A stretch of DNA of 64,000 nucleotides from Aldrovandia affinis (taxonomy: Eukaryota > Chordata > Actinopteri > Notacanthiformes > Halosauridae), in contig JAINUG010000018.1 in NCBI GenBank assembly GCA_029706075.1, forward strand, positions 3,061,001-3,125,000, given 5' to 3'. Below the pieces are notes generated by a model. That model was not told where the DNA came from and did not search any database. It saw only the letters and a list, made by a program, of their open reading frames with translations. Made by a program: the position numbers and the translations under genes. Shown here one piece after another: positions 43,544-55,740 of the stretch (within the stretch, counting starts at the first letter, position 1; each line of letters starts with the position of its first letter).

Positions 43544-44265
43544 GACTACATTTACATGCACACCATATTCCTGTATTAATCGGAATAATGACAATATTCC
43601 GATTACGTATGAGTCATGTAAACGCCTTAACCCGATTGCCATAACCCGATTAAGATCATATTCTGATTACTAAAACCCGAATAAGACCCTGGCATATGCC
43701 TGTATTAACCAGATTATTGGGTCATGTAAACATGTTAGTCGGAATATGCCCCTTAACGGAATATTAATTTACGTCTGCGCATGCGTAAACTCTACCATCA
43801 CTACTCTGTACCACCAGTCCTGGCTGCGAACTTTCATCCATAGTCTCCGGGGGGTTCTGATTGGCATAAATGGCATATTAACAAGTACCATAGCTCCATT
43901 TGCCATTTCCTCTCGTTCGTCTGCCATGGTTGAGGATGTGAATGAGAACGAGTGTTCTTGTTACATTATGATGTAGAAGTGCTAAGAAGACAACACAATA
44001 TAACGCAAAAGCAAGCATTTTCAAGCCTTTTGTGGAAATGGGAATTACTGCAGGAAAATAACGCGCCTATTTATTCAGCTGAGTACCCAGAAAGCCCTTG
44101 CGCGGCACTACATCGCTGGTTTATTCGGAATATGCCGATTAACATGTAAACGGGAATATTCCCGTAGCTCAACATTCTGCGGCGCATGTAAACACCTTAT
44201 TCGGAATATTGCCTTAACCTGAATATGGACCTTAATCGGAATATGGTGTGCATGTAAACGTAGTC
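43544..44265 (-). mobile_element. PIF/Harbinger element 2, a MITE-like deletion derivative
   Basis: 722 bp with the same termini as Harbinger 1 and flanking ATT (43541-43543 and 44266-44268). Its right ~470 bp (about 43795-44265) is, by eye, the reverse complement of the left end of Harbinger 1 (33868-34345), and its left part matches Harbinger 1's right end. It is therefore an inverted, internally deleted sibling. The middle ATT is shared with Harbinger 1. Confidence 0.9.
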
Positions 44266-44557
44266 ATTGATCTAGCCAGGAAACAGGAATCGGGGAAGGA
44301 GGGAATTAAGAGAGGCATGAAGCCTTTCCCCCTGCCAGACACCTTTTGTTTAAGACTGTATTTAACCTGTGACTTTTTTACATGATGGTGTGTTAGACTT
44401 GAGGTCTTGATACCACCAGAAGCTACATTGCACGAATAAAGAAACTCTTGTCTTTCACCAACGGAACTGTTTTAAGACTCTTCTATTGCCTGAATGAAAT
44501 TGCAAGTACCAGCAACGAACAAAGTTTTAATTGAGGAGAGAAACAAGCAATTCTTCA

Positions 44558-47500
44558 ATTTGGAGGTCCTACCGAGATCAACGAAATAACCAAGGCCCAG
44601 AAATTCGACCGGTGACCAGAGAGGACGGGACTACGCGTACCAAGATACTTTGAAGTCGTCCTTTTCCATCATCTGGTGAGTTTCCTGTTTCTAATTATTT
44701 CTCTTGATAAACGAATTGAGAGCATTCGCTGTGGTACGGTTGTAATTAAGGAATAGAGAGGAAATCCCTATGTTGATATTGTTACTGCAATATCATTGTA
44801 TGCTGAGTAAGTAGGCTACTCGTGTTGTGAAAGTAGTACTACGATTTCTTGCTGGAAGCAAGAGTGCTCCGCGGGACCAAGTTTTTTTGGAAAAAGGGAA
44901 TCCCAGTGAAATAGGCGAGCAAAGCACATTTATTGATTTAAAGAAGTAAATTAATGAATCCTCCATTGAGCGATTAACGTTTTTCAGAGAGCCAATAATT
45001 GCAATAGGGTGTCTGTGGCGACGTTTTGTGATTTTAACGTCGGTGCGTGTTTGTTCGGCCTTACTGTTAAAGGGGATTCCAGGTAGATGGGAAACAGCAA
45101 GGCATAGTTCACTAATTTAAAGGAGTGAGTGAAAATTCCGGTGAGTGAACAGGGATTTTCAGAGGATTCCTGATTACAAAAGCTGTCTGTGGCAACGTTC
45201 GTGATTTGAACGCTGGTGTATTAAACTTGCTCTACCCTGAGGTGTGTATGAGAAAATATCCGTTGTCCGTTCAAGCGTGGTCATTGTTTAATGTTTAATG
45301 TATAAGTGTTTTGTACGTCTTGTCCGGTATACCATGTTTTTGATCATTTGAGAAGTTGAAGTTTGAGTTGTCAGTCAAATTTTTAATCTTTTAACTGAAG
45401 TCATGTTTGGGAAACATGATAAGAGGCAGGTTCCCACTTCTGAGAAAGGCGGAAAGGCCGCACCTGAAGTTAGCAGTGAGTTCCTTATCAATGATACTAA
45501 GGGGTTTATCTATGCACATTTGAAGTTGGAGGATATGGAAAGGTACATTGCAAATAAGTACGCTTTTCAAGTTGATGAAGATAAGGTGTGGAGTTTGGAC
45601 GATATAAAGAAAGCGTACGGTAAATTACAACGCGTGCCAGATAAACGTAAACTTCCCCTTGCCCTGCTTATTGTTAGTCATATGCGAAGGCGGGATGAAA
45701 TAAATAACAAAGCTGAAACCGACCGCCTCTTTGACATTGAGAGAAAGTTAAAAATATAGCCGAAGAACTGAAAAGCGTAAAAGCCAAGAGGCTTAAGAAA
45801 GACACAGAAATAATGGCATTAAAATAACAGATCAAACGTTTGCAAAATGTGCAGTCATTGGCTCCTGGGAGTGGAATGTTTGCCTGCCCCATCTTGTTAT
45901 GAAGATAGGAAGTCTGTCATCTTAGCTCGTAATGATGAATGGACCAGCAATGATAGTGACAGCGAAACGTCCGATAATGAGATGGCACCAGTAGCGCCAC
46001 GGTTAAGAGCGTTAACACAAAGACGGGTAGCAGGTGAAACTCAGTTCAGTCACAAACCGACCAAGCCCCAAGACATTGACAAGTGGTCGCAGGACTTAAA
46101 ACATCCACGTGTTGCTGGCATGGACACCTGGGCTAAAATCAATCGTTTGAAAACAATTTATTGTTTGCATCCGTATGATGGTGTACAGTTAATGGCCACA
46201 GTGATAACCCCCACAGAGGTTAACAAGCTTAATTCGACTATTACCACTGCGTTGGAGGGTGATGGTCAAAATCTTGCCATGGGAAGGGAGGCAATTGAGG
46301 AATTTATACGAAAAGCTACAAATGCATCTACGAATTGGGGAAAAGTTGCAGCATGTATTCAAAAGACAGGCGAGGTGGTTGATGTTTTTTCTGAATGGTT
46401 TTCTGAAACCTTTTTAAGACATTCGGGAATTAAGGAAATAAAACGCGATAACTTTTCCTCCAGTATAAGTGGTCCTCTTAAAACAACGTTTATGCAAGTA
46501 TTGGTACCAGAAATAAGATCGGCCACTAAACTTAGCAAACCTGATTGGCAAGATGAGTCCATTACCTTTGATCAATTATTATCAGCAGCTAGAAGGGTTG
46601 AATTGGATACAGAATGTAAGATCCGTGTTTTGAATAGTCATGGCCATAGTCGCGCAGATGGCAAACATAACTATAACTGTCGTAATTGTGGGAAACCGGG
46701 ACATTTTTGGAGACAGTGCAGGGCACCAAAGCAATACAGAAACGATGGCCCCTCAACGCGCAAGTACGCAGAGGGGGACACGGAGGATTTGGACAAACAA
46801 TTTGCAAGCTTGAATGACAGCCAGAAATGGCCAATTCTTTCTGCGGTTCCTTTAAACGAAAGGACGCCTCACTGAGACACATAGCGGCCGCAGTGAGGCA
46901 AACAAAAGACGGACTTTATGTGTGTGCGACCATTAACCGGCACATAGACATTGATTTCCTTCTAGACACTAGCACTGAGCTCACTGTTTTACCTGCGTCA
47001 TATGCAAATAACAATATCTTGCCTTTATCAGACCGGGTACAGTGATGCTATGGTGTAGGGGGGCATGCTGTGATGTTGCGACAAACGCAGCCTGTGTCCA
47101 TTTCATTAGGGCCTGCAGAGATAACGACTAATTTATGGGTCGGAGAAGCGTGTCAGCCGCTACTGGGCATGGATGTTTTATTAAAGTTAAACTCGAGTCT
47201 TGAATTTTCTGACGGTAAAGTAAGGTGGAATTTAAGACAGCTACAAAAAGCAGACATCGCCAAACACCCAATTTGGGCGGAAAGTAAAAACGACTGTGGG
47301 CTTCTTGACATGGAACCAGTGTTACTCACAGGGACATCTCCCCCCAGCACGCGACAGTACCCCATTAGCAGGGAGGCTATTGATGGTATCAGACCGATAA
47401 TTAAAGAGCTTGAAGAACGACACGTTTTGGTAAAATAGTCCTTTGTGGCCCGTGAAGAAAGCATTGTGCGAGGCTCCTGCACTAGGCATTCCGGATACAG

Positions 47501-47566
47501 ACAAACCGTTTACATTATAGGTTAATGAAAAAGACGGATACATGACCTCTGTTTTAACGCAGCAGC
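44558..47566 (+). mobile_element. ERV-like internal region: gag, protease, start of pol (fossil)
   Basis: After the primer site there is a ~0.8 kb leader. Gag-like coding then spans about 45403-46875 and ends with a CCHC knuckle (CRNCGKPGHFWRQCRAP). A protease-like part (46890-47200) and the N-terminal start of reverse transcriptase (47270-47440) follow in retroviral order. The architecture fits a fish gamma/epsilon-type retrovirus relative; the assignment is tentative. Broken and incomplete. Confidence 0.75.
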
Positions 47567-47606
47567 AAGTTTTAATTGAGGAGAGAAACAAGCAATTCTT
47601 CAATGG

Positions 47607-49058
47607 TGACAGCAAAGAGCAAAGGTGATAGCGGGCACCCCTATCTCATGCCCCTAAAGAGAGGAAAGTAGATTGAGTGGGTATTGTTCGTTCTGACAGA
47701 TGCAAGTGGGGAGGAGTACAGCAGTCTCATCCAAGCAATAAACCTGTCACCAAAACCAAATCTCCCCAGGGTATGGAAGAGATAGCCCCACTCCACTCTG
47801 TCAAACGCCTTCTCGGCGTCTAAAGAAATAGCTATTTCGGGGTCCTTTAAATTTGAGGGGTTGTATATGATATTAAACAAACGTCTTATATTCGAAAAGG
47901 CATGTCTATTTTTTATAAAACCCGTCTGATCTGGGGAAACTACAGATGGTAGAACTGGCTCCAAACACATGGCCAATAGCTTTGCTAATATTTTGTAGTC
48001 TACGTTGAGTAATGAAATTGGGCGATAAGATCCACAGGAAAGGGGGTCTTTATTCTTTTTTAATATTAATGAAATGGAAGCTTGTGATTGGGAGAGAGGC
48101 CTCATCCGGCGAGTGATGAAACATGTTAACAAGGAGTGGGGCCATCTCAACCATGAACTTCCTGTAGAATTCGACAGGTAACCCATCTGGTCCGGGACAT
48201 TTGGAGCACTGCATTGCACCTATCGCACGCAAAAACCCCTCATTCGTTATAGGCTCCTCCATTTGAAGTTTGGAAGCTGCATCTACAGTGGGGACAGTAG
48301 ATCTTCTTGAAAAAGAATCAAAAATTGAGGGGTCCTCAATTGTTGACTGTTGACTGTTCTGAGGTATACAGAGAGGTATAAAAGCTCATAAATTGATCAT
48401 TGATTAGCCGAGGATCAGTAGTTACACCCATAGGGGTTTGAATTTGGGGGATTTGATGGGTTGAGGATGTCTGACGATGTTGGTGGGAAAGTAATTTGCT
48501 TGCCTTGTCCCCATATTCAAACTGAGTGTGTCGTGATTTGAGTAGCATGTCTTCAACCTGAACAGTTGACAAGTTATCAAACTCTGCCTGTAAAGCGATA
48601 CGAGCCTTGTACACCATCGAGGAGGGTGAGGTTGCATATAAATTGTCCAACTGTAATATCCTAGTCATCAGCTCAGACAGTTTATTTTTCCTCTTTTTAC
48701 TATCAAAATCTGTCCCCTGACAAAGGCCTTAAAGGCCTCCCAAAGAAGAAATGGTGAAATACCCGGTGTCTCATTCGTGGCTCTGAAGAGATTAATCTGA
48801 GCCTTTAGAAATGAGACAAATTCCTAATCTGAAAGAAGGCGTGTATTAAAACGCCAAGGGGCACGTGAGTCCGGTCCACCTCCTACTATTAAATCTAAGG
48901 TCAGAGGGGCATGGTCTGATATGACAATGGAACTATAGAAGCATGAACAAACAGAGGGTATACGTCTATTGTCTAGGAGAAAGTAATCAATACGGGTGTA
49001 AGTGTGATGGACAGGTGAGAAATAAGAATACTCCCTGCCTGTGGGGTTAAAAAAACGC
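47607..49058 (-). pseudogene. L1 ORF2, endonuclease end to reverse transcriptase
   Basis: The minus strand encodes the endonuclease end (YTRIDYFLLDNRRIPSV), the linker, then RT motifs GSYRPISLLNVDYKILAKLL and ISLDAEKAFDRVEWGYLF. It reaches the CPLSPLL region at the edge of the ERV-like insertion. Several frame changes are present (for example near 48220 and 48340). It continues at 33666 on the far side of the insertion. Confidence 0.85.
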
Positions 49059-49224
49059 CAGGGGCCTTATTTATAGAACGTACTTATGCACAGATTTGAT
49101 CTTAGAACGTGCGTATGCTCAAATCCATGCCAAAGTTCAGATTTATAAAAACGGTCTTTGACGTGGAAAAGTACTCAGCTCCACGTCAGGTTTCAACTTG
49201 GTGTACGTACGTTTCCTTGTGGCA

Positions 49225-49622
49225 ATGTTGGAGTACTGCAGGTATTCGTGGTCTCGTCTCTTCTCTGTTCTGACCCCTCGCTGGTGGGACTACCTTCCGC
49301 AATCGGTCAGGACCGCGGAATCACTTGCGATTTCCTACCTTTTCAGACTCCACTACCACTGAATTCTGTACATCTAGCTAATTGTCATCACCACTGCCTA
49401 CTTGCTCAACACACACACACAAAAAAATGGACTAACCTTTTCCTTCCCAGTGTTACAGGTATGGTACACAGCTGCCTGCAATGGTCTATTGCTGTACTAC
49501 TGCACTGATCTCTTGCGCGTACTAAGATTGTTCCTACCATGTATTAATGTGCATATTGTCAGTCGCTCTGGATAAGAGCGTCTGCTAAATGCTTAAAATG
49601 TAAATGTAATGTAAAATGTATT
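49225..49622 (+). mobile_element. L2/CR1-like LINE 3' end fragment
   Basis: Coding for the end of the LINE protein (LFSVLTPRWWDYLPQSVRT) is followed by a 3' tail with CGCTCTGGATAAGAGCGTCT and short TGTAA repeats. 5'-truncated, inserted in Harbinger 3. Confidence 0.75.
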
Positions 49623-49671
49623 CGGAAATCTAACAGCGCCAACATGTCGTCTGCTGCCTAATTGTTTCGTC

Positions 49672-49720
49672 ATTATTATTATTATTATTATTAGTAGTAG
49701 TAGTAGTAGTAGTAGTAGTA
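49672..49720. repeat. (ATT)n(AGT)n microsatellite
   Basis: Pure ATT units (49672-49693) change to AGT units (49694-49720), inside Harbinger 3. Confidence 0.95.
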
Positions 49721-50069
49721 TTACCAGATTGAACACATTGCTTAGGCTATACGTAATGGTTTGCACAATAAATGTATTAATAAATTAAAACAACATAAGC
49801 TAGGCTACTTGTGGAAAACAAAACAAAAACACACATTGGTTTTCCAAAAGTACCCCTATTAGCATAATTGACACATCCTTGAAATGTATTTAATACATAT
49901 TATGGTTCCACGCGTGTAAAACATTTAGGTCAATCTGTAGGCTATAAAATGTCCAATAATGCAGTGGTTTGCAAGAGGAAGAATGGCAGCATTATCACTT
50001 CTCGAAGATATCGCCAACCGCACAATAAGAAGGGAACGAGTTATTTGAGATTTTGACCTCAGTTTTAAA

Positions 50070-50285
50070 TCAGACCACTTTTTCTTTCACGTCCTTCAGG
50101 GACCTTTGCTGCCCCCGCACCTCGTTCACAGCGTTGGCTACAGACTGCCAGGCCACGTACTTGGTTGCACTGGTAAAGCCACTGGAAAGGCTCCCAAACA
50201 GCGTCCCTACACGCATCTGCAACTGCACCGCCAATAGGACCTCGATTTCAGACTCGCTAAAATAATTTTTCTTGCAGCTCGCCAT
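50070..50285 (-). CDS. Myb-like (NAIF1-type) domain protein of Harbinger 3, truncated
   Basis: Starts MASCKKNYFSESEIEVLL at 50285 and continues with KYVAWQSVANAVNEVRGQQR and SLKDVKEK, the N-terminal Myb/SANT-like domain found in NAIF1-like proteins and in Harbinger partner genes. In the known two-component systems the Myb-like protein binds the transposase and targets it to element ends. The 71-codon frame ends in TGA shortly after the domain, where family members usually go on through a KKW motif, so this copy is probably truncated. No promoter is obvious. It may be the remains of a longer gene rather than a working protein. Confidence 0.65.
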   Translation of the reverse strand: MASCKKNYFSESEIEVLLAVQLQMRVGTLFGSLSSGFTSATKYVAWQSVANAVNEVRGQQRSLKDVKEKVV

Positions 50286-50562
50286 TATCAAGTAGAGAAT
50301 TTGTGTTTTGATTCTAGCTCCTTTATATGCTAATGATATTAATTAGGGGGCGTTTACAAAGCGGAGATCTAGAACCATTCAGCTACGCACAATTTCAAGG
50401 TCATTTGTGATTTAGAGATTTCACATCTGGGGGAGTGGCGTATGCACAGTTTTTTTGTGCGTACGTTCAGTTTCTCTGAATCACAGTTACGCACATTTCA
50501 GAAATGATCTTAGATCAAATGTAGGATGGTTTCTACGCAACTTTTTATAAATGAGGACCCAG

Positions 50563-50706
50563 GAGTCTAGACTCTATAACTGAGAATTCCTGAAGAAACC
50601 CACTGACAACCTTAGAGGATCTAGACGGGTTGGTGTGTTTGTGGGAGGAACGATCTAAAGGGCCCAACCAACAATTAAAATACCCCCCCAGGACCAGAAG
50701 GTGTGA
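50563..50706 (-). pseudogene. L1 ORF2 endonuclease segment
   Basis: The minus strand reads SSHLLVLGGYFNCWLGPLD, the L1 endonuclease GGDFNC motif with the catalytic Asp replaced by Tyr, between the Rex1-like LINE and Harbinger 3. It joins the upstream endonuclease part at 57440-57856. Confidence 0.85.
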
Positions 50707-52809
50707 GGACATAAGAACATAAGAAAACATAATGATGAGAACGGGCCATTCGGCCCATCTAGGCTCATCATGTCCTAATCTAAAGAGTATCTAGTACTAC
50801 ATCTAGCCTGGACTTGAATAGCCCAAGCGTTTCTGCCTCTACTACCTGACCTGGCAAGCTGTTCCAGGCATTGACAACTCTGTGCAAAGAAAAACTTCCT
50901 AATATCTGTGCGGAATTTGCCTTTAACTAATTTCCACCTGTGGCCTCTTGTTCTGCTGACCCCACTTATCTTAAAAGATCTTTGGTATCCTTTTTAGGAA
51001 TTTAAAAACCTCAATCAAATCCCCCCTAAGTCTCCGTTTGCGAAGTTGAAATAGATTGAGTGCCTTAATTCTATCATCATAACTTTTACCTTTCATACCA
51101 GGTATCAGTTTAGTTGCCCTTCTTTGGACTTTTTCAAGAGCTTCTATATCTTTCTTGTAGTGCGGTGCCCAGAACTGCACACAGTATTCTAAGTGCGGTC
51201 TGACAAAGGAATTATATAACATTAATATAACCTCCTTTGTTTTATACTCAATACTTTTTGCTATGTATCCCAGCATCCTGTTGGCTTTTTTTCACTGCTG
51301 TAGCACACTGCTTTGATGCAGATAGGCTTTGATCAACTACAATTCCTAAGTCCTTTTCAAATTGAACACCTACAAATTTTTCTCCTCCCATAAAATACTC
51401 CTGTCTAATGTTTTTATTTCCCACATGGGAGGCATGGCAAACACCTTCTCGTGGTGCCTCCTGTCAGTAACTTATGACCTCAATTCATAAGAGAAACAGA
51501 GTTTGCCAATTAAGGGCCCTCACCCGGGCTGGTGCTTGGCAGCAGTCGGGGAGGAGAGCCGGTGGGGCTCGCTCCACTGGCCTCCAACCCAGAATACTGC
51601 AGCTGAACACCGAAGGGCTCACCACCAGTAAGATCAGCGTCATCGAGCAGCTGGCCTATACCTCCAAAGCCCTCGTCATCCTTCAGGAAACCCACTGCGT
51701 CTCAGCAGACAAGCTAGTGCTACCAAATTTTGCACTAGCTGGGTCTATCCTGAGCAGGAAGCATGGCCTTGCCACATTTGTCCACGAAAGGTTGAGCTGG
51801 ACTCTCGCCGACTAATCGCCGGCTGACTCGGAGATTGAGTGGTTGTGCGTAGACATTGCCGGTTTAAAAATCATAACATCTACAAGCCTCCTCACTCGCG
51901 ATTCACGTCAGCATCTGTCCTGGTGTTCCCTCACCCCTGTCTGTTATGTTGGCCACTTCAATTGTCAGCATGAAGACTGGGGGTACAACACCAACACACC
52001 CAATGGAGAAAACCTGGCTGCCTGGGCAGCCAACAACTGCCTGACCTTGTTACACGATCCCAAGGGTCCAGCCAGCTTTCTCTCTGGTCGCTGGAACACT
52101 GGGACTAATTCAGACTTGGCTTTCGTGAGTGTCGACGTAGACAACCAGCTCCCTGACAGACGTGTGCTTGGAAATTTCCCACGGTCCCAACATCGACCAT
52201 CGCTGATAACCGTACCTAAACTTGTGGACATTGTCCCGAGTGAGCCGGTGAAGCGATGGAATTTCTGAAAGGCCAACTGGAAACGTTTCCGCCTCCTCAC
52301 CAACAAATCCATGAGGCATCTTCCATCGCCTAATACCAACAGCGTGGATGAGACATACCAGGACTTCTGCAGTGTGCTAGTGAAAGCGGGCAAAAAATCC
52401 ATCCCACGTGGACGTCGCAACAGCTACAAACCATGCTGGGATGCGGAGTGTGAGAATCTCTACTGCGCCTTCCTCCGGGCTCCTGCAGGAACCGAGTCAA
52501 ACTGCTACAGCCCTGTTGTCAAGACTCGGTCGGAGGAGACAAGAGCGCTGGGAGGAGGCTGTCAATGCCATCGACTTCTCGCACTCCAGCCGCAAGGCAT
52601 GGAGTATCCTGAACAACCTCACTGGCAGGTCAAGACACTCCCCTCGTCACTGTCCCATTTCTGCAAATAAAATCGCATCAAAATTTGTGAAAAATGGGGT
52701 ATACGAGGGTAAAGACCACGAGTCATCACGACCCATGGCAAAAAAAGTGTCTGACCTCTGGAGGGCCCCAACACCTAGTAGCGACAACATCTCCAGCGAA
52801 TTCACACCG

Positions 52810-52924
52810 GACGAGTTCGCTACTGCCCTCCAGCACATAAAGCCAGGAAAAGCTCCGGGCAAATGGAGTCAGGGCCCGGAGATTTTCCTGGCTTTATGTG
52901 CTGGAGGGCAGTAGCGAACTCGTC
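52810..52924. repeat. 51-bp inverted repeat within LINE coding sequence
   Basis: Left arm 52810-52860, spacer of 13 bp, right arm 52874-52924; the arms are reverse complements with a single mismatch. The left arm is normal LINE sequence (coding FATALQHIKPGKAPG); the right arm is its inverted copy and replaces the expected continuation. Confidence 0.95.
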
Positions 52925-54055
52925 CTGGTTAAGAGCTTTCCAAAGATCCCCAAAATCTGGAGAAGAGGTCTAGTTGTCGTGATCCCGAAGCCGAACAAGC
53001 CTGAAGGGGACCCTAAGAGCTACCATCCCATCTCTTTGTTCTGCATCCCCTTCAAGATCCTTGAGCATCTTATCTATGCTCGCGTCGAACCGATCGTCGA
53101 CCCACTGCTCCCCCAGGAGCAGGCCGGGTTCCGACGCGGGAGATTGACCATAGACTAAGTCACTCTGTTGACTCAAGACATCGAGGACAGCTTCTCTGCC
53201 AAAAAGAAGGCTGGAGCCGTTTTCGTCGATCTGACGGCTGCCTACGACACTGTATGGCATCGCGGCCTCACCTGCAAGCTGCTCCGCCTGCTGCCGGACA
53301 GGCACATGGTCAGAATGATCATGGTCAGCTTCACCCTCACCACCGGTAGCGGACAGGGAAGTAGGTTATGACGCCTCAAGAACGGTGTCCCCCAGGGATT
53401 GGTCCTGGCCCCCCTCCTCTATAACATCTATACCTATGACTTGCCTGACACGGTCTTGCGGAAGTATGACTATGCGGATGACCTCGCGTTGGTGTACTCT
53501 GTTGGAGACTGGCAGTCATTGGAGGGGACACTAGGCCAGGATATGAAGACACTAGTGGCATACCTCCAGAAATGAAGATTGAAGGCCAAACGTGAGCTCC
53601 GTGTATATATCTGCGGAATACCCCTGCCATGTTGTGCTGAGCCAACATACCTCGGCGTGACACTGGACAGATCGCATTGATGAGGCGATTAGTCGGGTCA
53701 GGCTGCGTACGGCAGCCCTGGCCCTTGTTTACTCGACTAGTGAGTACTGCGCGCCAGTATGGTGTTGCAGTGCCCACACCCGCCTCGTTGATACGCCTAT
53801 CAATGAAGCATTGCGCATTGTGACAGGATGCCTGCGTCCCACTCCTATGGACAACCTCTCCATCCTTGCAGGCATCCAGCCCGCTGGGCTTCGCCGCGCG
53901 GGAGCCACAGCACGTCTCGCATGCCGGGCCATGGAGCCAAACCATCTGTTTCATGAAAGGTTCACTCTAACAGCTGAGCCTCCCCGGCGCCTCAAGTCGA
54001 GACACCCATTTGTGCCTGCCGCACGGGAACTCCTGCAGCAATGCAGCGACCTTAA

Positions 54056-55740
54056 CCCCCTGAGGTCGACGGGAGCGGTGACGCTCCCAGCAGCAATAAA
54101 AGTATATTACTATTTCTAACTTCGCGATATTTTATCATACACACGCGACAAAAACATTGACAGAAACCTTAGAATCGCGACTTTCCGATTTGAGCACTGG
54201 CAAATCAAATGGGATTTTTTAAATTAGGTTAATTAGACCAAAGGTAAACCTTGCCTTTTACTCTCTTTTTTACCTGGTAGTAACGCCCCTCTTCTATTGA
54301 CATGGTAACTAGGTGCTAGTTTCGGGGAGGTGTGTGGGGAGGGGCGTGGGGCCATGTGTGAAAACGCCGGCGTAAACAACACAAACTGTCGACAATTTGA
54401 AGCAAGATTTTATACAGACATACAATTTTATTCAAGAGGGAAAGATTTTCTGCGCTGCAGTGTTTGAGAGCATTGATGGAAAGCGACGAGGACAACAACT
54501 GACGAAGAGTAAGTAACTATATTTGATTTGCCATGTTATCAAATACTCGTATATATATATTCAATATATGAATTCCGCGTCTTGTGACTACATATTCCGC
54601 GTGTTGCAACGTAACAAATTTCAATAGGCACACAAGATCTATGGAAGAATACTTTTCAAACAGCCTAAAATGTTTTAAAAAATCGTATGTAGCATGATCG
54701 GTTTCATGATCTCACATCCTTGTAAAATCGATTATTGTTTTTGTTTATTATTAGAGTGCTTCTGTTTAGTTAATTCCGTGTTTGGGATTACGTTTTGGAT
54801 TTGCTGTTTAGCTAGCTTTGTTTGTTCCAGTTCGTTTATCATTTTGGTTTGTTTTGTGAGTTATTTGCGTGTCGCCTCCGACATTGTTTTGCCTACGTTT
54901 GTGGATAATAAAATAAGAGCCAAAATGGCTGCTGCCACAAGAAGCGCTTGTCGTGAAAGGAGAAATGGTAACTCAAATATTGCTTAGCCATTTAAAATCT
55001 AAATTGTGAGTTGTTGTTTTAAGTCTAAAGAGGCATGAAATCACAAAAAAAGTTTGATTGGAAGACCCTTTTTTTCTTGGGTCTCAGGAGGATATTATGT
55101 GCATTATTGTTAGGCTGTATGACTTGTAATATGTGGCATTCCCCTGTATATACTGTATAGTAGTTTGTGTGCTGTATTCAATAAATCTTCCAAAATGAAA
55201 AAAGCATATATTCTTCTGCATGGCTCACTGACTTGCTTACTCTGATGGCCTTTGAGAGAGAGATGGCCCATCTGACAGATCTTAGAGGTGTGGACAATGA
55301 ATAATGAATATTCAGGTATTTAGCATTTAGCCCTCCCACAGCCTGAAATAAATGTGACCAGTTCTGATAAAAACAGGTTTTTAGCTATTTAGATCTCAGA
55401 TGTGCTAAACTGTTTTCACACCCTTACATAAGCAAGACCTTGATGAACAAACGCACATTGGCAAAACAATTCGTCACTATAGTTTAGTGTGTGCTTTCAC
55501 AACTTTTGTGACAGCAGAAAAATTTACTATTTTTAACTTGTGTGTTTGTAGATCTATTTACAAGCTGCATATGATACTGACCAAACTATTGATGGCATAC
55601 AAATGTAGCTGTGATTGTCCTTCAAATAAAAATATCAAACACTTTGGAGTAAGTGTGTGTTAAATTGATGAAATTGAGATAAATATCAGACCATGCCAAA
55701 ATTACAAACCATCTCAAAGCTTAGCACGGACCTCAGAGGG
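54056..55740 (+). mobile_element. piggyBac-family element 4, in the LINE
   Basis: 1685 bp between TTAA at 54052-54055 and 55741-55744, termini CCCCCTGAGGTCGACGGG and GGACCTCAGAGGG. It has the leader, a shortened first exon (MESDEDNN then donor GTAAGT), an internal module, an unrelated LTR-like stretch (about 54685-54920) and the subterminal right end. No transposase core. It splits the LINE's C-terminal coding region. Confidence 0.95.

Larger units (their letters stand above)
33671..47602 (+). mobile_element. Endogenous retrovirus-like element (fossil)
   Basis: The left LTR starts TGTTAG at 33671 and ends TTCTTCA at 44557; about 480 bp of LTR is split by the Harbinger pair. It has a TATTTAAC box and an AATAAAG signal (44438). 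A primer-binding-site-like TGGAGGTCCTACCGAG follows at 44561. The element is flanked by a 4-bp duplication ATGG (33667-33670 and 47603-47606). Only a short repeat of the LTR end is present at the right edge. Gag, protease and the beginning of reverse transcriptase are recognisable; later pol and env are not. Broken in several places. It lies inside L1. Confidence 0.8.
49062..50559 (-). mobile_element. PIF/Harbinger element 3, in L1
   Basis: 1498 bp, termini GGGCCTTATTTATAGAAC and (inverse) GGTCCTCATTTATAAAAAG, flanked by CAG at 49059-49061 and 50560-50562. A 3-bp duplication of CWG type fits known fish Harbinger preference. It encodes a Myb-like protein on the minus strand but no transposase is visible. 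An L2-like LINE fragment and microsatellites lie inside. Confidence 0.88.
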
